Assembly (NCBI GenBank): GCA_933228895.1
Contig: OW121853.1
Span: 121,788,133 to 121,852,132, forward strand
DNA length: 64,000 nucleotides
DNA from: Platycnemis pennipes
Taxonomy: Eukaryota > Arthropoda > Insecta > Odonata > Platycnemididae
Direction of reading: 5' to 3'
Positions 43,196 through 54,700 of the stretch are shown piece by piece (position 1 is the stretch's first letter; every line of letters starts with the position of its first letter). The translations under genes were made by a program, and so were the position numbers. The notes below the pieces were generated by a model, which saw only the letters and a list, made by a program, of their open reading frames with translations, searched no databases and was not told where the DNA came from.

Positions 43196-43483
43196 CAGGG
43201 GTGTCGGAACTATTTTCGCTGGGAGGGGCAAACCCTGAAAAGGGCCGGGCTCTTAAGAAAAGGGTCCGGCTCCTGTGAAAAGGGCCCGCAGTTTTTGCGG
43301 ATAGGATGGGGTAGAGACTAGAATTCCGTTAAAAGTGCATATGAAGGAGGTAAAATATGCGTCAGACGGGAAAAGGCAGGCTGGAGACAAGTGAAATTTA
43401 ATTTTTATTAATGATGACTCATTTCTCAAGGGCCCGGGGCAAATTCGGGGGGGGGCGAATGCCCCCCACTGTTCCTACTACAC
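43196..43483 (+). mobile_element. hAT-type MITE (family D), copy 2, inside a family A tail
   Basis: It starts CAGGGGTGTCGGAACTATTT and follows copy 1 (45807) closely through GGGAGGGGC, AAGGGCC..GGCTC, AGACTAGAATTCCG and AATTTTTATTAATGA. The right end is decayed (CCACTGTTCCTACTAC). The left flank CCTGCCACT and right flank ACACTTTTATGGTGGCAGGG fit a family A 3' tail (CTGCCACACACCTTTATGGTGG) split by the insertion. Confidence 0.75.
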
Positions 43484-43520
43484 TTTTATGGTGGCAGGGT
43501 ACTGTGTAGATGCATTTCTG
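43484..43520 (+). repeat. Family A tail fragment flanking a MITE
   Basis: TTTTATGGTGGCAGGG followed by GTGTAGATGC is the end of family A directly downstream of the MITE. Confidence 0.6.
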
Positions 43521-43659
43521 CACCTAATCTTCATGAATTAGAGAAATATTCGGTTTTGTATATCATTGATCACAATGCGGGAGCGATATCATTTCACGAC
43601 GATTTATTTATTTATCATGACGAAGTATTAGACATTGTTCTTTTGGAACGTCGCTTATC

Positions 43660-43718
43660 AAAACATTCACCTGATACACACCTTTATGGTGGAGTTCAGC
43701 GTATTATGTAGATGAGCA
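43660..43718 (+). repeat. Family A tail fragment
   Basis: TTCACCTGATACACACCTTTATGGTGG and GTATTATGTAGATGAG correspond to the last ~60 bp of family A. No RT precedes it. Confidence 0.6.
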
Positions 43719-44759
43719 TTCCCGTCGGGAACTGAAGCTTTCCCAGGAAGGAAAAATAACAATTGACAGATGCTCCTCGCATTAGGGAAGTGAAGCCACA
43801 AGCTCGACAGAGCCATGAGGTGGATGTCTGATCACTGATTCCAACCTTTGGAATCATAAGCACGAGAATCCTAAGTGGATACGCCAAGCTGAGGACAGGA
43901 GAGAGAGAGGAGGGATCACTATTGTTCCGTCCAGTACATTTTTCAACCATACAAGACCTTTACTATAAAATCAGAATGGCACATTCCGTTAGCTAGCAAA
44001 GCGGTCCACTCTCTAATAACTTTACATTTGCCCGAGTAACCGCGATTGTAGGCAGCAACGTAAATGTTTGAAGACGAAGGAGCATGCATAAAACGAGAAT
44101 GATACCGCTGAATAGGGACAATCAGAATCTCCATCCCTTTTGCAAAACTCGCCTGCCTCATTTCCCGGGGCAGTTCTTATTTTACTGTTCCCTCGGACTT
44201 CCTTTCTCTCGTACCATTCCCCAGACGGATTTCCCCTCCCGCTCGACCCACAATGCAATTCACCCCCACCCCTCCCTCTTTCCAAAGAAAGAAGATGTAG
44301 CGGCAATGTCCTCCATTCCCCCCCCCCCCCTCCCCTTCCCACTCACTCCCTTCTCCCCGCCCATTTATTATTCACTTCTCTTTCTCAGACCCCCAAACCC
44401 TTTTTGGCAAAAATTCAAACCATTCCCTTCAACCCCCTAGCCCTACCATACAGACGACCCGCTCTCCCCTCTACGCCCGTCGCTTTTCCGTTGTTTTCCG
44501 TGGCAATTCCGGATCCGAACACCCCCTCGCGCTTCCCAATCCATGTTAACCTGCTCGCTCATCTCAACGGCCGTCCATTCAAGTGACTTCGTTTTAACGA
44601 CGCGCTCCCAAAAACTACCGCTTCCCGACTCAACAGCTCCACCGATGCGAAGACGTCGTATGGGTTTACACGCTCCAACAAGTCCGCGGGAATCTCCAAC
44701 GTGACAGCCGATACTCAGGCGACGTTCCCAAGTAGTCGATCAGGGGAAGAAGGCCTTTA
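43719..44759. other. Intergenic with a C-rich tract
   Basis: Positions 44160-44580 are strongly C/T-rich, with frames up to 148 codons rich in Pro, Ser and Phe on the plus strand and Gly/Arg on the minus. No domain is present. These are composition artefacts. Confidence 0.45.
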
Positions 44760-45284
44760 ATGGGGGCGTTTACTCGGAACCGAAATCGCAATTTTGCACA
44801 CGAAATCGTTAGATGGAAACGAAAAAAGAATTTTTGTGAAAAAATTAATCTTCTAACCACAACCATTCACTCATAAATAAAACAAGCAAAAGGTAACGCC
44901 CACCGAAAAAACTGCTGTGATAACATTGACGTCATTTTTCTCCCGTCCTTGACTGCTTTTAGGGGAAGGGAAGGGAGTGGGGGGGTCCTCGGAAGGTCTG
45001 CTCGCACAGATACTGTCGCAACAGCTTCCATTGGTAGAGTCTGCTGTGTCTCCCCCATTGCGATAAGGCGAAGTAGATTCGCGAGCTCAGTTGTGATTGG
45101 ACGAAGTCGATATACGTCAGAGGTTGCACCACGCCGACTTTTCCGAAATAGTTATAAACATCAGATTTTCGCCGCTTATAACTCGAGAAATAACTTACGG
45201 ATCAAAAAACGGAAAAATACCTGTCATATTATTTTACAAACTCTATCGTATTTGGCAATAAAAAAATATGGTAAACGACCCCAT
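44760..45284 (+). mobile_element. Family C TIR element (MITE-like), copy 5
   Basis: A complete copy of 525 bp with TIRs ATGGGGGCGTTTACTCGG and GGTAAACGACCCCAT, flanked by TA on both sides. The interior aligns throughout with the other copies, apart from a short deletion near 44877. Confidence 0.88.
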
Positions 45285-45798
45285 TACCGAAAGGGCATCT
45301 CTTCAATTTTATGCCCTCCACGAATAAATTCATTAGGCCCTAATATATACACTAACACATAAAGAAAATTCATCAAGTCAATAACATCAATTTCTACCTC
45401 ACTTTTTAACGCAAGGCCATCGGAAGCCAGTTCATGGATTTGAAATGAAGATGAAGGCAAACCCGATGATTAAATTTCATTTAAATAAATTATTTAATTT
45501 CACACCACTCTCCAACACCCGGATCCCTCTTTTTCCCCCTCCCTCCCCCTCTGACCCACACTCACCTGGTTTATGTATTTATACGGTATAAAATTGGTCA
45601 GGTATCCCTGAGATTATGTAACGAAACCAGGGTCGTACTCATTAAATTTCTCTAGTGGACCGTACAGTGTTATTTTTAACAGCTCCGGTTTTAAAATCAT
45701 ATAAAATGGTATTAACAACAAATAATATATCAAATAGCCACGGTAAACTAATTTACCACAAATTACGTATTATATGTTAGCACAGCTTAAACGAAGCC
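45285..45798. other. Intergenic, no supported gene
   Basis: Nothing was recognised. Confidence 0.4.
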
Positions 45799-46095
45799 CT
45801 CCATTGCAGGGGCGTCGGAACTATTTTCGATGGGAGGGGCCAACCTTGAAAAGGGCCCGGCTCTTAAGAAAAGGGCCCACATTTTTTTGCGGATAGGAGG
45901 AGGTAGAGACTAGAATTCCGCTAAAAGTGCATACTAAGGTGGTAGAATATGCGTCAGAAGTGGAAAGGAAAGCTGGAAACAAGTGAAAAATAATTTTTAT
46001 TAATGAAGACTCATTTCTCAAAGGCCCGGGACAAATTTTGGGATTGGGGCCCAAATGCCCCCCTGCCCCTCACTTCCGACGCCGCTGCTCCATTG
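45799..46095 (+). mobile_element. hAT-type MITE (family D), copy 1, with perfect 8-bp TSD
   Basis: A 281-bp element (45807-46087) starts CAGGGGCGTCGGAA and ends TTCCGACGCCGCTG, an inverted repeat of about 14 bp. It is flanked by CTCCATTG at 45799-45806 and 46088-46095. An 8-bp duplication with CA(G)GG..C(C)TG-type ends is typical of hAT elements. There is no transposase frame. A second copy lies at 43196. Confidence 0.9.
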
Positions 46096-46470
46096 TGAAT
46101 GATTTCGAATTTAATTACGGAAGCAGTCGTAATAGAACGAACAAAATCGGTCAACACAAATCAGAGTCTGCCTTAAAACACGGTATCTCGTCTACCTTCA
46201 CCTTCCTTCTGTTCCAGTCCTCACATTAATCGTTGCACATATCAACGCTGTCATTAAACAACAAAAAGGTGAAAGGGACTCACTACATTCTTACCACTAA
46301 AGTATGATTTTTGCACACATTTACAACGCTGACAACGAATGAGTGCCAGCAATCTTTTAGCAAATGGATGAAGTCCTCTGCGGAATCTTCATCCCTATCT
46401 CATTGGCTTCAACTCTGCCGGAAATTTGTCCAGGTAAGATGGTAGAGAGGGAAGATAAATCATTTAACGT
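46096..46470. other. Intergenic, no supported gene
   Basis: Nothing was recognised. Confidence 0.4.
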
Positions 46471-47045
46471 ACATCTACATCTACATAATACCCAGCAAGC
46501 CACCATAAAAGTGTGTGGCAGGGGGTGAACTCTCACCAAACTAGCACTACATATCATGCATAAAAAAGGATTAGCACTTGTATAGGTACTGTTCAAAACT
46601 ACGCTATTAAAAAAAAGATAAAAATAGCAAACTAAGCATGCAAAAAGGTGCTGTTAGTTGGTTACCTTCAAGTCCTTGTACCATCATGCAACTGCCTATG
46701 CTATGGATTGATTCACTAGCATTGGACATATTTACCGTTATTCATATCCCTAATAGTAAGAGGAAAAAAAGGCATTTTGAATCTGTCAGTTCGGCAATCA
46801 ATTTCTCTAATTTTGTGATTATGGTCCTGCCTACCATGGTAAGTTGGGGTCCGAAAAATATTTTTAACATCATCGCTGAAAATATGGTCTTGGAATTTGT
46901 TTAAGAGATTAAGTCTAAATTTTAACCTGCGATCTGACAATGATTCCCAATTTAATTCATTTAATAGACTGGTTACTCTAACAAGGTTATCATACCGTCC
47001 CTTTACAAATCTTGCCGATCTTCCCTGCACACGTTCAACATTGTG
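46471..47045 (-). mobile_element. Family A retrotransposon 3' end, minus strand
   Basis: The minus-strand frame from about 47045 reads VQGRSARFVKGRYDNLVRVTS, LLNELNWESLSDRRLKFRLN, LLNKFQDHIFSDDVKNIFRT, YHGRQDHNHKIREIDCRTDRF and PFFPLTIRDMNNGKYVQ. The 3' end is at the plus-strand (ACATCT)n at 46471. The RT segment is open, so this is one of the younger family A copies, but it is 5'-truncated near 47045. Confidence 0.9.
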
Positions 47046-47559
47046 ACCATTTATGCGAGGATCTCAGCACCGTAATTCGTGGCAATGAAAAAGCTACACA
47101 GGCTGAAAAGGACGCTGTCGCGGACGCAAGCAGGATGTGGTCGAGAAAAATATTTTCGCTCGCAAGGCATTTTACCCTCAAACAGCTTGCCGCTGCGGGC
47201 CCGAGGCGCTAGGGTGCCCTCGGCCACTCCACCCCTACTAGTGACCGCAAGGGCGGAGAGCATAAGCGAGCAGCCGGACGCATGAATGAATTAAAGGGAA
47301 TCTCTTTAACTCTCTCTATCTCCTCTTCTTCGCTTCAGTGTGAATGCAGAAAGGAAATCGCTTAGCAAGGATTCAGATGCAATTCAAGAGTGGTACCACA
47401 AACGGCAGTTACGGAACTTAACCTTAAAAAGTGTGTAGCTATCAATTTTTGGAGGAGGAATAATTCGATAGAACTTACCTATTAAATTAGTAACACGAAG
47501 ATCGAAAACGTTGAAACCATAAGATATTAAGGTGAACAGTCACTAAAGATTTATCGTGG
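47046..47559. other. Intergenic, GC-richer around 47090-47280
   Basis: Short frames on both strands, with no recognisable domain. Confidence 0.4.
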
Positions 47560-48240
47560 GGAAGACATTCGGAAAATATGCGGCCGAGCGAAGAGAAAGC
47601 TAGGATTTATAAAAAGAGTACTCGGGAAATGTGATGAGAAGACAAAAGAGCGATGATACTTTTCACTAGTTAGGCCCCACCTTGAGTATGCAGCCAGTGT
47701 ATGGGGCCCTAATGAATTAGGTTTGATCAGAGAACTAGACAGCGTGCAGCGTAGAGCAGCTAGGTTCGTTAAAAGGTGTAACGATAGGTTGAGTAGTGTT
47801 TCAGAATTAATAAAAGAATAAGGGTGGGAATCATTATCAGAGCGTGGGTTAAAGTACAGATTAAATCTATTGGAGAAATTTCAATCGGATAGCTTTACTG
47901 AAGACGTTAGGCACATATTAAAAAACCAGCGTATTATGTTGAGAGAATTATTTTGATTCATTCACTCAACATAATAATAACTCCAGATTAGAGAGATAGA
48001 TTGTCGTACCGATAGATTGAAAATGGCATTTTTCCCCCGTACTATAAGAGAACAGAATAGGCAGCATAGCAAAGGGATAGGTAGGTGAAATATTTTAGAG
48101 TAGCCTGATAGATACTAACAATCTAGTTGCATGAGACCCTATAGTTGCTTGTGTGCATGTTAGTAGTGCATGCTTGGTGATATTCACCCCCTGCCACACA
48201 CCCTCGCGGTGGCTTGCAGGGTATCGTATAGATATAGATG
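47560..48240 (+). mobile_element. Family A retrotransposon 3' end, longest copy
   Basis: The translation begins in the thumb with IRKICGRAKRKLGFIKRVLG, CDEKTKERYFSLVRPHLEYA (with a stop and shift) and ASVWGPNELGLIRELDSVQRR. It continues AARFVKRCNDRLSSVSELIKE, WESLSERGLKYRLNLLEKFQ, SDSFTEDVRHILKN, then CRTDRLKMAFFPRTIREQNR. A segment at 47938-47985 is replaced by foreign sequence with an inverted repeat. The tail is CTGCCACACACCCTCGCGGTGG and ATCGTATAGATATAGATG. Confidence 0.88.
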
Positions 48241-49745
48241 AATTTTGGAGTGGCCGAAAATCCATGACATAGCGACGGGCCGCGCGGAAAACAGCGCGCT
48301 TCCTCGTGTTGCAAAAGGGGCTCTCGAAAACATCTATATTTAATGGGGCTGCTTTCTGAGTGTCTCGAGAATGCTTAAGAAACAAATCGACACTCATTTC
48401 GAAGCGTCTTCTGATGAATAATCTTACCTAAAGCAGTCACCCGTAAACCAATTACAGAGTTACCCGAAAGTGGGATTCAGCGTGAAGTATATTCACTCGA
48501 GCCAACTCTGCTCTGCTTCTTCGAAAAGATATCTGATGTTGGAAAAGGTACCCTTTGTTGAGGAGGCCCAATTCGTTGAGTTGATTAAACTCGGCATGAA
48601 AACATTTGTTTTGAGAAAGCTTGCTTTAGCTTCATCAAATGCGAACTTTTTTTCCGCATTCAAACAAACTAAACTTGGCATAAGATGAGATGAAACTACG
48701 AAAAACCGGGCATAACAGCATTATTTCTTCAAAAGTCTTATTCAATTTTGACGGAGAGAAGACTTTAATTTCATACTGTCTAAAGTAATACCTCCCCTTT
48801 TGCAAAAGTTCCGCAGCGTGCAACTGAGAACTGTTTCAATCGGGCGCTATGAACTAGGAACGACATTTTGGCAAGTTCCCTCCCATTCTATCCCACTCGC
48901 TCCACTAGTTAATGTTTCCGGTAGTTCTCACTAATCCAACCCTACGCTAACCGATGGCACTATACGGATCTAACAACTAACGTGAAGGCACATAATTATG
49001 ATAATGTGTTACCATAGAGACAGGAATCAAAGTTAAGCAAAACCAAAATTTAAATGTATTAATTATAAATATTATTACCAAAAAACAAAATTTTAAGACG
49101 GCATATTTCATAGAGGAGTAATTCTTATGATGAAAAAGCCTTCAATTACTTACACTATTTAAAACCAGCAGAAGGTTTCTTAAGCACAGGTTGACAACCC
49201 AAATGTCGTGGTTTCGAATTCAGCCAGGGGTACGGACCTTATGTTTGTTTAAAAGTTAAAAACGTTTCAACCCTAAGCAGTTGGGACACCTTACGGCCTA
49301 ATTCAATTTTCTCGTAATTTCCTCAGTATTGGCTTGGACCGAGCCTTGCCTAAGGCAATATTGCTTGACCACCAGATATTAACATGCGAAATTCCTGGCG
49401 AAGTGAATGAAAATAATGCCTAAATACAATAGATACATTGATTATGGAAAGCAATTTGTCGTAATAAAAGCCAGTGGTGCAGGATATGCCAGAATGGGTA
49501 CACGCAAGTATTTGAATCGAACCACACCACGAGCTTGTGGTGAGGTTGGTCTGTGTCTTGTCTGTCTCGTGTGTCTTGTCAGTGGTTGTCTGTCTTGTCT
49601 GTGAGCGTGGATTCCTCGACACCCCGTGCAGAAGATCACATTACTAGTACTATTTTCATAGCATGTCAGTTTCCTTGAAAGACTAAGAAGATGGAATGGA
49701 GAAAGGGCCCTAAGACTTCGAAAGGACTCACTATAGGTTGACCGA
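48241..49745. other. Intergenic, no supported gene
   Basis: A low-complexity (TGTCT)n-like stretch lies at 49550-49600. No gene is supported. Confidence 0.4.
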
Positions 49746-50578
49746 CAGGGCTGTGTAATATGCAGATTATTATTAACTTGATATCGACAAAGTGTCGATA
49801 TATCGACTTCACCATGTAAACTGGTAATATCGCAAGCTAAATCTGATATCGCAAGCTAAAGCCTTATATCGCATGTCGGTTGATATCGAAAATCGGTTAA
49901 TATCAGATTATAGTGATATCACGTTGCGAAATATTGCATTGACAGTGTATAGGATCCCTAAGAAATCGGTATAAATAATGAACTTGAACGTGTGCAGCGA
50001 AGATCGGCAAGATTTGTAAAGGGATGATACGATAATTATATTAGCGTAACCAGTCTATTAAATGAATTAAATTGGGAATCGTTGTCAGATCGCAGGTTGA
50101 AATTTAGACAATCTCTTAAACAAATTCCAAGACAATATTTTCAGTGATGATGTTAAAAATATTTTCCTAACCCCAACTTACTATGGCAGACTGGACCATG
50201 ATTATAAAATTAGAGAAATTGATTGCCGAACTGACAGATTCAAAATGTCCTTTTTCCCTGGTACAATTAGAAATACGAATAACGGTAAATATGTCCAATC
50301 GGAGAGTAGCAATGGATAACATTGGTAGCTGCATGTTGGCATGAGTACTTAAAGCTAACCCTAATATTTTTTTAATTGTGAAGTTCTGACTAGTATATTA
50401 ATACTATTCCTTTTCTATGCGTGATATGTAGTGCATGTTTGGTGAGAAATCACCCCCTGCCACACACCTCTTGTGGTGGCTTGCATGGTATTATGATGAT
50501 GTAGATGCAGATTGCCGCTTTTATATTACGTCTCGATATCTAGTGCAATATTGTAACTAGTAGTATTGCACAGCCCTA
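49746..50578. mobile_element. hAT-like TIR element carrying a nested family A copy
   Basis: The left end CAGGGCTGTGTAATATGC and right end AGTATTGCACAGCCCTA form an inverted repeat of about 15 bp (YAGGGCTGTGYAATA). Between them, 49760-49970 contains repeated TATCGCA phrases, twice as ATCGCAAGCTAAA, and GATATC-rich sequence. Then a family A retrotransposon fills 49975-50515, and TCTCGATATCTAGTGCAATATTG closes the element. Flanks TTGACCGA and ATGACGTG match only partly, so the TSD is not convincing. It may be one rearranged element or two ends brought together. Confidence 0.6.
49975..50515 (+). mobile_element. Family A retrotransposon 3' end, nested
   Basis: The translation gives ELERVQRRSARFVKG, YDNYISVTSLLNELNWES, SDRRLKFRQ, then with frameshifts DRFKMSFFPGTIRN. 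The tail is CCCCTGCCACACACC..GGTGGCTTGCATGG and ATGTAGATGCAGA. It is close in sequence to the copy at 46471. Confidence 0.85.
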
Positions 50579-50935
50579 ATGACGTGGTAGGATTCTGCGC
50601 AGCAGCCCTTGGCGGAGGATAAGATAGAGCCAAGGAGTAGAAGAAATAAGGAGAGAGGATATGTGGATTTACGTGCGTACAATGTTTCAGGAGATTTGGA
50701 TTAGCGGTGAGAGAACTAAGGAGGCCCCAGGGAGGAGATGTGTGGGCGGGAGAGGGGATTGGGAGGGAGACAGCCAATAGGAGAGAGAGAGTGAAACCGT
50801 AGAGGGAGTGGGAATGGAGAGGAGTTAGTAGGCAAAGTGTTCACAGTCGAAGGGGGAGGGACTTGCTAAGTCGTCGCTTCCTTCGCTCACGAAAACGCCA
50901 GCACACAGGTGAGGTAGAAGAGAGTGGAAGAGATT
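50579..50935. other. Purine-rich intergenic DNA
   Basis: A G/A-rich tract at 50600-50870, no gene. Confidence 0.4.
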
Positions 50936-51480
50936 TATTCAATGCTCTGGGTACATACCCCTAAAAGCAACAGATGTATAATGTGCATGACATTTGAATA
51001 GATATTAAATAAAAACAAAATGAAGACGTAATGCAAAAATTATATAAAATCGAACATATCAATTACATCCTCAAAAAAAAAGAAAATAGTTGCAACATTT
51101 AAGTAAAAATAAGTTGTTTGATTTCTGCTGTAACAGGTAACTATAACATTTCAACTTGAAGATTGCACAGTCCATTCCAGTTCTAAGCATCGAAATTATA
51201 AATTAAATGACACACTGAATTTGTAATAAGGAAAAACAAAAATAAAAACGTAACATAAAATGTATTATAAAGAACAGACAATAATTACATACTCATAAAA
51301 TAACTGTGACGTTAAAGTGAAGATAAATAATTTCATTACTGCTGTAGCAAGTAATTAAAACATTTGTACTTGAATGATTCCACAGATGTATAAGTTTTAT
51401 TTCGTTAGGAATTGCATTCCATGCCACGGTAGATCTGACAACGAATGATTTATGGAACATTGCACGGAACAAATTATGGA
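50936..51480 (-). pseudogene. Family E non-LTR retrotransposon 3' end, minus strand
   Basis: The minus-strand frame near 51480-51400 reads FHKSFVVRSTVAWNAIPNEIK, equivalent to the SFR..A...WN.LP..IK end of jockey-like RTs. The 3' part ends at TTTATTCAATGCTCTGGGTAC..ACCCCTAAAAGCAACA. This is nearly the same string as the end of the copy at 54160 (TTTATTAGCTCTAGGTAC..ACCCCTAAGAGCACCA). Within it a ~70-bp unit (TTTCTGCTGTAACAGGTAACTA..ATTGCACAG) is repeated at 51330-51390. Confidence 0.7.
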
Positions 51481-51850
51481 ACTTATATTTACAGCTATTC
51501 ATCTCCCATAATTGCACGAGGAAAGAAGGATATTTTGAATTTTTTTGCTTCGGTAATCAATTTATACAAATTTATGATTATAGCCCAGTCTACCATAGCA
51601 AGTTGGATTTCGCAAAATATTTTTAACTTCATCAGTAAAAATGCTGTCTCGGAATGTATTTCAGTAATTAAGTCTAAATTTCAACCTATGGTCTGATAAT
51701 TATTCACATACTAGTTCATCTATTAGGCCGGTTACGCTAATATAGTTATCATATCGTCCCTGTACAAATCTTACCGTTCTTCGCTGCACACGCTCAAGTC
51801 CATTATTTAAGCCTATCTCTCGAACCTCTAAGTTGATCTCTCTAACCAGA
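51481..51850 (-). mobile_element. Family A retrotransposon RT fragment, minus strand
   Basis: The minus strand gives RVQRRTVRFVQGRYDNYISVTGLIDEL, then with shifts LKFRL and sequence matching the KIREID..FKM..FPR region. The 3' tail of family A is absent. The copy is joined directly to family E, so it is a recombinant or was truncated by a later insertion. Confidence 0.75.
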
Positions 51851-54155
51851 ATAAAAGCATTGTAAACGTCGTGACGCATTTGATTCCAATTGGAAATCAA
51901 AAAATCATCCTTGTAATATGAGTGCTGCAGTATCAGTGGGAGTTACCCAACACGAACGCATTTAGTGAAACTGCCAATCCCTAATTTGTCATTCCATTTG
52001 GTAACGCAAGCCTTACTAAGTCCTTCGTGAAAGTCACAGAGTAACAGAGTCAGAGTCGGCTTATCGCCGGTCTCATTGTGACTAATACCTCGTTCCTCAT
52101 TACTCGACCCTGGGACGGAATTAAAACTACGAGAGCTCAATCGTCGGGAGAGCAATTACTTGTTGATACGCGCCCAGCGCATGAACATCGAAAAAAGAAG
52201 GGCTACGCCATTGCGTCCTTAAGGAAGTTGATCCCAAAAGTGAAAGTCATGTCTTTTTTTTATGTTTGCAGAACCTATAGAACTAAAGTTCCTTTATCTA
52301 ATAAAGTAAAGATAATTATACCAACCCATACTCCTTTTTCCACAAATTGCATTTTAAACTACATACAATTAACGGCAAGAATGGCCGTCACATGGAAATA
52401 TAACGTTTAAAAATACCATAGTGACACGTCATTTTTGCAAAAAACTGATATTTTATGCGTAATTTTACAAGAAATAAAATGAAACTAAAAAAGGCATCAA
52501 CCCACCGTATTTTTCGATAAATCCACCAATTTCTGCACTTATGGCAGACGAAATGCGTTAGTTGTCCTCAAGTGGCGCTGCTGTCGCTCTAGCCAAAATG
52601 CATGATGTATGAATAATATTATTACTAATGAGATCTTAAAGCATATTTCAGAAAAATATTATAACATAACGTTTGATAGTAATATTCTGGTGTTATACAT
52701 TAGTAAATTCATTAAGTACATGAATTTATTTCTTTAAAGTAAATGCTGAATTGACTCCATCGTCGAGCTGATTAAAATTATCGTAAAAAATAAATCCTTC
52801 GACTTTCCATCGTATTTCTTGTGATACTTATGACTTTCAATTGCTTAGGTAATTTTCTTTGTGAAGTAAGGATCACTTAGCAGGCATATACTCGTACTTA
52901 AATTAATAAGATTCCTCAGACAACTTGACTCAAGCAGTCGCGAGCCAACCTCCTTAAGTGCAGGGGGTACCCAACAGAGAGCATTGCTTTCGCAAACATC
53001 GTCGCATCAATAGGGCGTCGTAGGACGGTCCAAAATTCTTCCAGCTCATAACAATAGCAAAAGAAGCCGCTTTCGTACTTCAAAGGGAGTCTCTCAAAGA
53101 GATCTTTCCACAATTACCGGGATTAATCTCGAAGAGATTCACTATTTTAATAAAACTGCAGCCTTTTTTCACATAAAATTTGCTACTATAGCCTCATCTC
53201 ACTAAAAAAAAAGTCCAATCGAGTGAGGTCTAGACACATACACTGAAGGACGCAATCTCTGTTGACATTAAATTCACAAAAAAGTTTTGTGAAGAACCTG
53301 ATATAATCGACACACCTGTTTTAGTCAATGATATGCATGTTGTCCTGATCCAGGTCACTTAACATTTGCACCAACATAATATATCATTCAATAAACCATT
53401 GAGAAAGGGAATTTAATACATACTATTTTACGACTAGTTACAAATACTAATGAAATTCATGACAAAACAAGAAGAGGCAAATTTCATAACTTCCACAAAT
53501 CATAGAGCAGAAGTGAACTTTGGAATTTTCGCGAACGAAATCGCCGAAGGTCCAAATTTCCCTTGTGCCATGTTCTCCTGCGTAGCTTAGATGACGGTCA
53601 TTTTAGGCATTTCCAACATTATTTTCTCTCTACCGCAGATTTTTTTCTACTTCGAAAAGGAAGCGCGGAGCTGGGTAACGATATTTCCGAGCAAACGAAA
53701 AACGCCAGGATAATTGCTTTGATTCACAATTGATAACACCGAATTTGGAAAAAAAATAAGAGCCTCTTTTTCTTTCTAGTTGTACCGATCAGTTAGATGT
53801 GACTCCAATCCGGGCTTACCTTGTCGCGAAAGAATGTCGGAATCGTGAAATATTTTATGGACAGAGCATTTTTCAATTGATTTATTGCCACCAGCATTCA
53901 GGCGATATTCGCGCTTTAACGGGTTGGAAGCGCAAGGGTTCCACGGATTTATACCCAGCTGCCTAAATCCCTGAGGCAATCCCAAGATTTCCACGAAGGA
54001 CGGACACCGTGACTGGGGTAAGGAGGGCTGGGGAGTGAAGATAGTGAGGAGAGAGGAACAGGAGTGAAGGGAAAAGGAGGGAGAGAGAGGATTCGCCAGT
54101 TCCACGGGCGAATGCACGCCCCAGAAGGACTGACATTCGCGTGATATGGGGATTC
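51851..54155. other. Intergenic, no supported gene
   Basis: More than 2 kb without a recognised element. The 161-codon minus-strand frame at 53776-54261 overlaps the family E tail and has no domain. Confidence 0.4.
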
Positions 54156-54159
54156 GATA

Positions 54160-54480
54160 AATAAATAAATGAATATTTATTAGCTCTAGGTACAATACCC
54201 CTAAGAGCACCAATATTACAATTACAATTACGGTGAGCTTAAACAACCAAAATAGTTTCAAACATAAACAATGAGTAAAAACATATTTGAAAACATATCA
54301 ATACTGTGGTATATGATGGTTCTATGGGCGGGGCAATATAAATCAGATGCTTCATTCCTTGTATTCATATTACGGGACTGAGGTTGGTGTATAAACATAT
54401 CCATCAAATATTTAGGTTCTGTAACGGAAAATAAGGAGAACAGGAAGACGCTTCGCAAGTAATTACGCCTGCCCTTGACA
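54160..54480 (-). pseudogene. Family E non-LTR retrotransposon RT end, minus strand
   Basis: The minus strand from 54458 reads FSVTEPKYLMDMFIHQPQSR, NMNTRNEASDLYCPAHRTII, YHSIDMFSNMF. This matches the P.YL.D.F......H.TRN...L..P..RT..Y..S end of RT ORFs. The 3' tail begins at AAATAAATAAATGAATATTTATTAG (plus, 54163). Heavily 5'-truncated. Confidence 0.78.
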
Positions 54481-54501
54481 GATAGGGAGAGGAGTTGGGG
54501 G

Positions 54502-54700
54502 AATAGGGTAGTTACCTATTTTATTCCCTAGACCCAAATTTTATAGCATCTGGTGAATATACAATTTTAAGCCATTCGATTTTAAAATGACATTAGTATT
54601 TCTCCTAATTAATTAAAAAGTGAAAAAATTCGACGGCACGAAAACGCTACGGAAAACTATTGCATACTGGAAAATTATACGTGTGACGCATAATTAACTG
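54502..54700 (-). mobile_element. TIR element F, partial copy 2
   Basis: It starts AATAGGGTAGTTACCTATTTT and follows the right terminus of copy 1 (complement of 37736 downward) through TTTTAAGCC.TTCGATTTTAAA, TATTTCTCCTAATTAATTAAAAAGTG and CTATTGCATACTGG. It is broken after about 200 bp. Confidence 0.72.

Noticed and set aside
44084..44586. Pro/Ser-rich frames of 118 and 148 codons
   Set aside because: They lie in a C/T-rich tract with biased composition and no domain; overlapping frames on both strands.
53776..54261. 161-codon minus-strand frame
   Set aside because: Runs into the family E retrotransposon tail and shows no domain; the N-terminal hydrophobic stretch comes from AT-rich repeat sequence.
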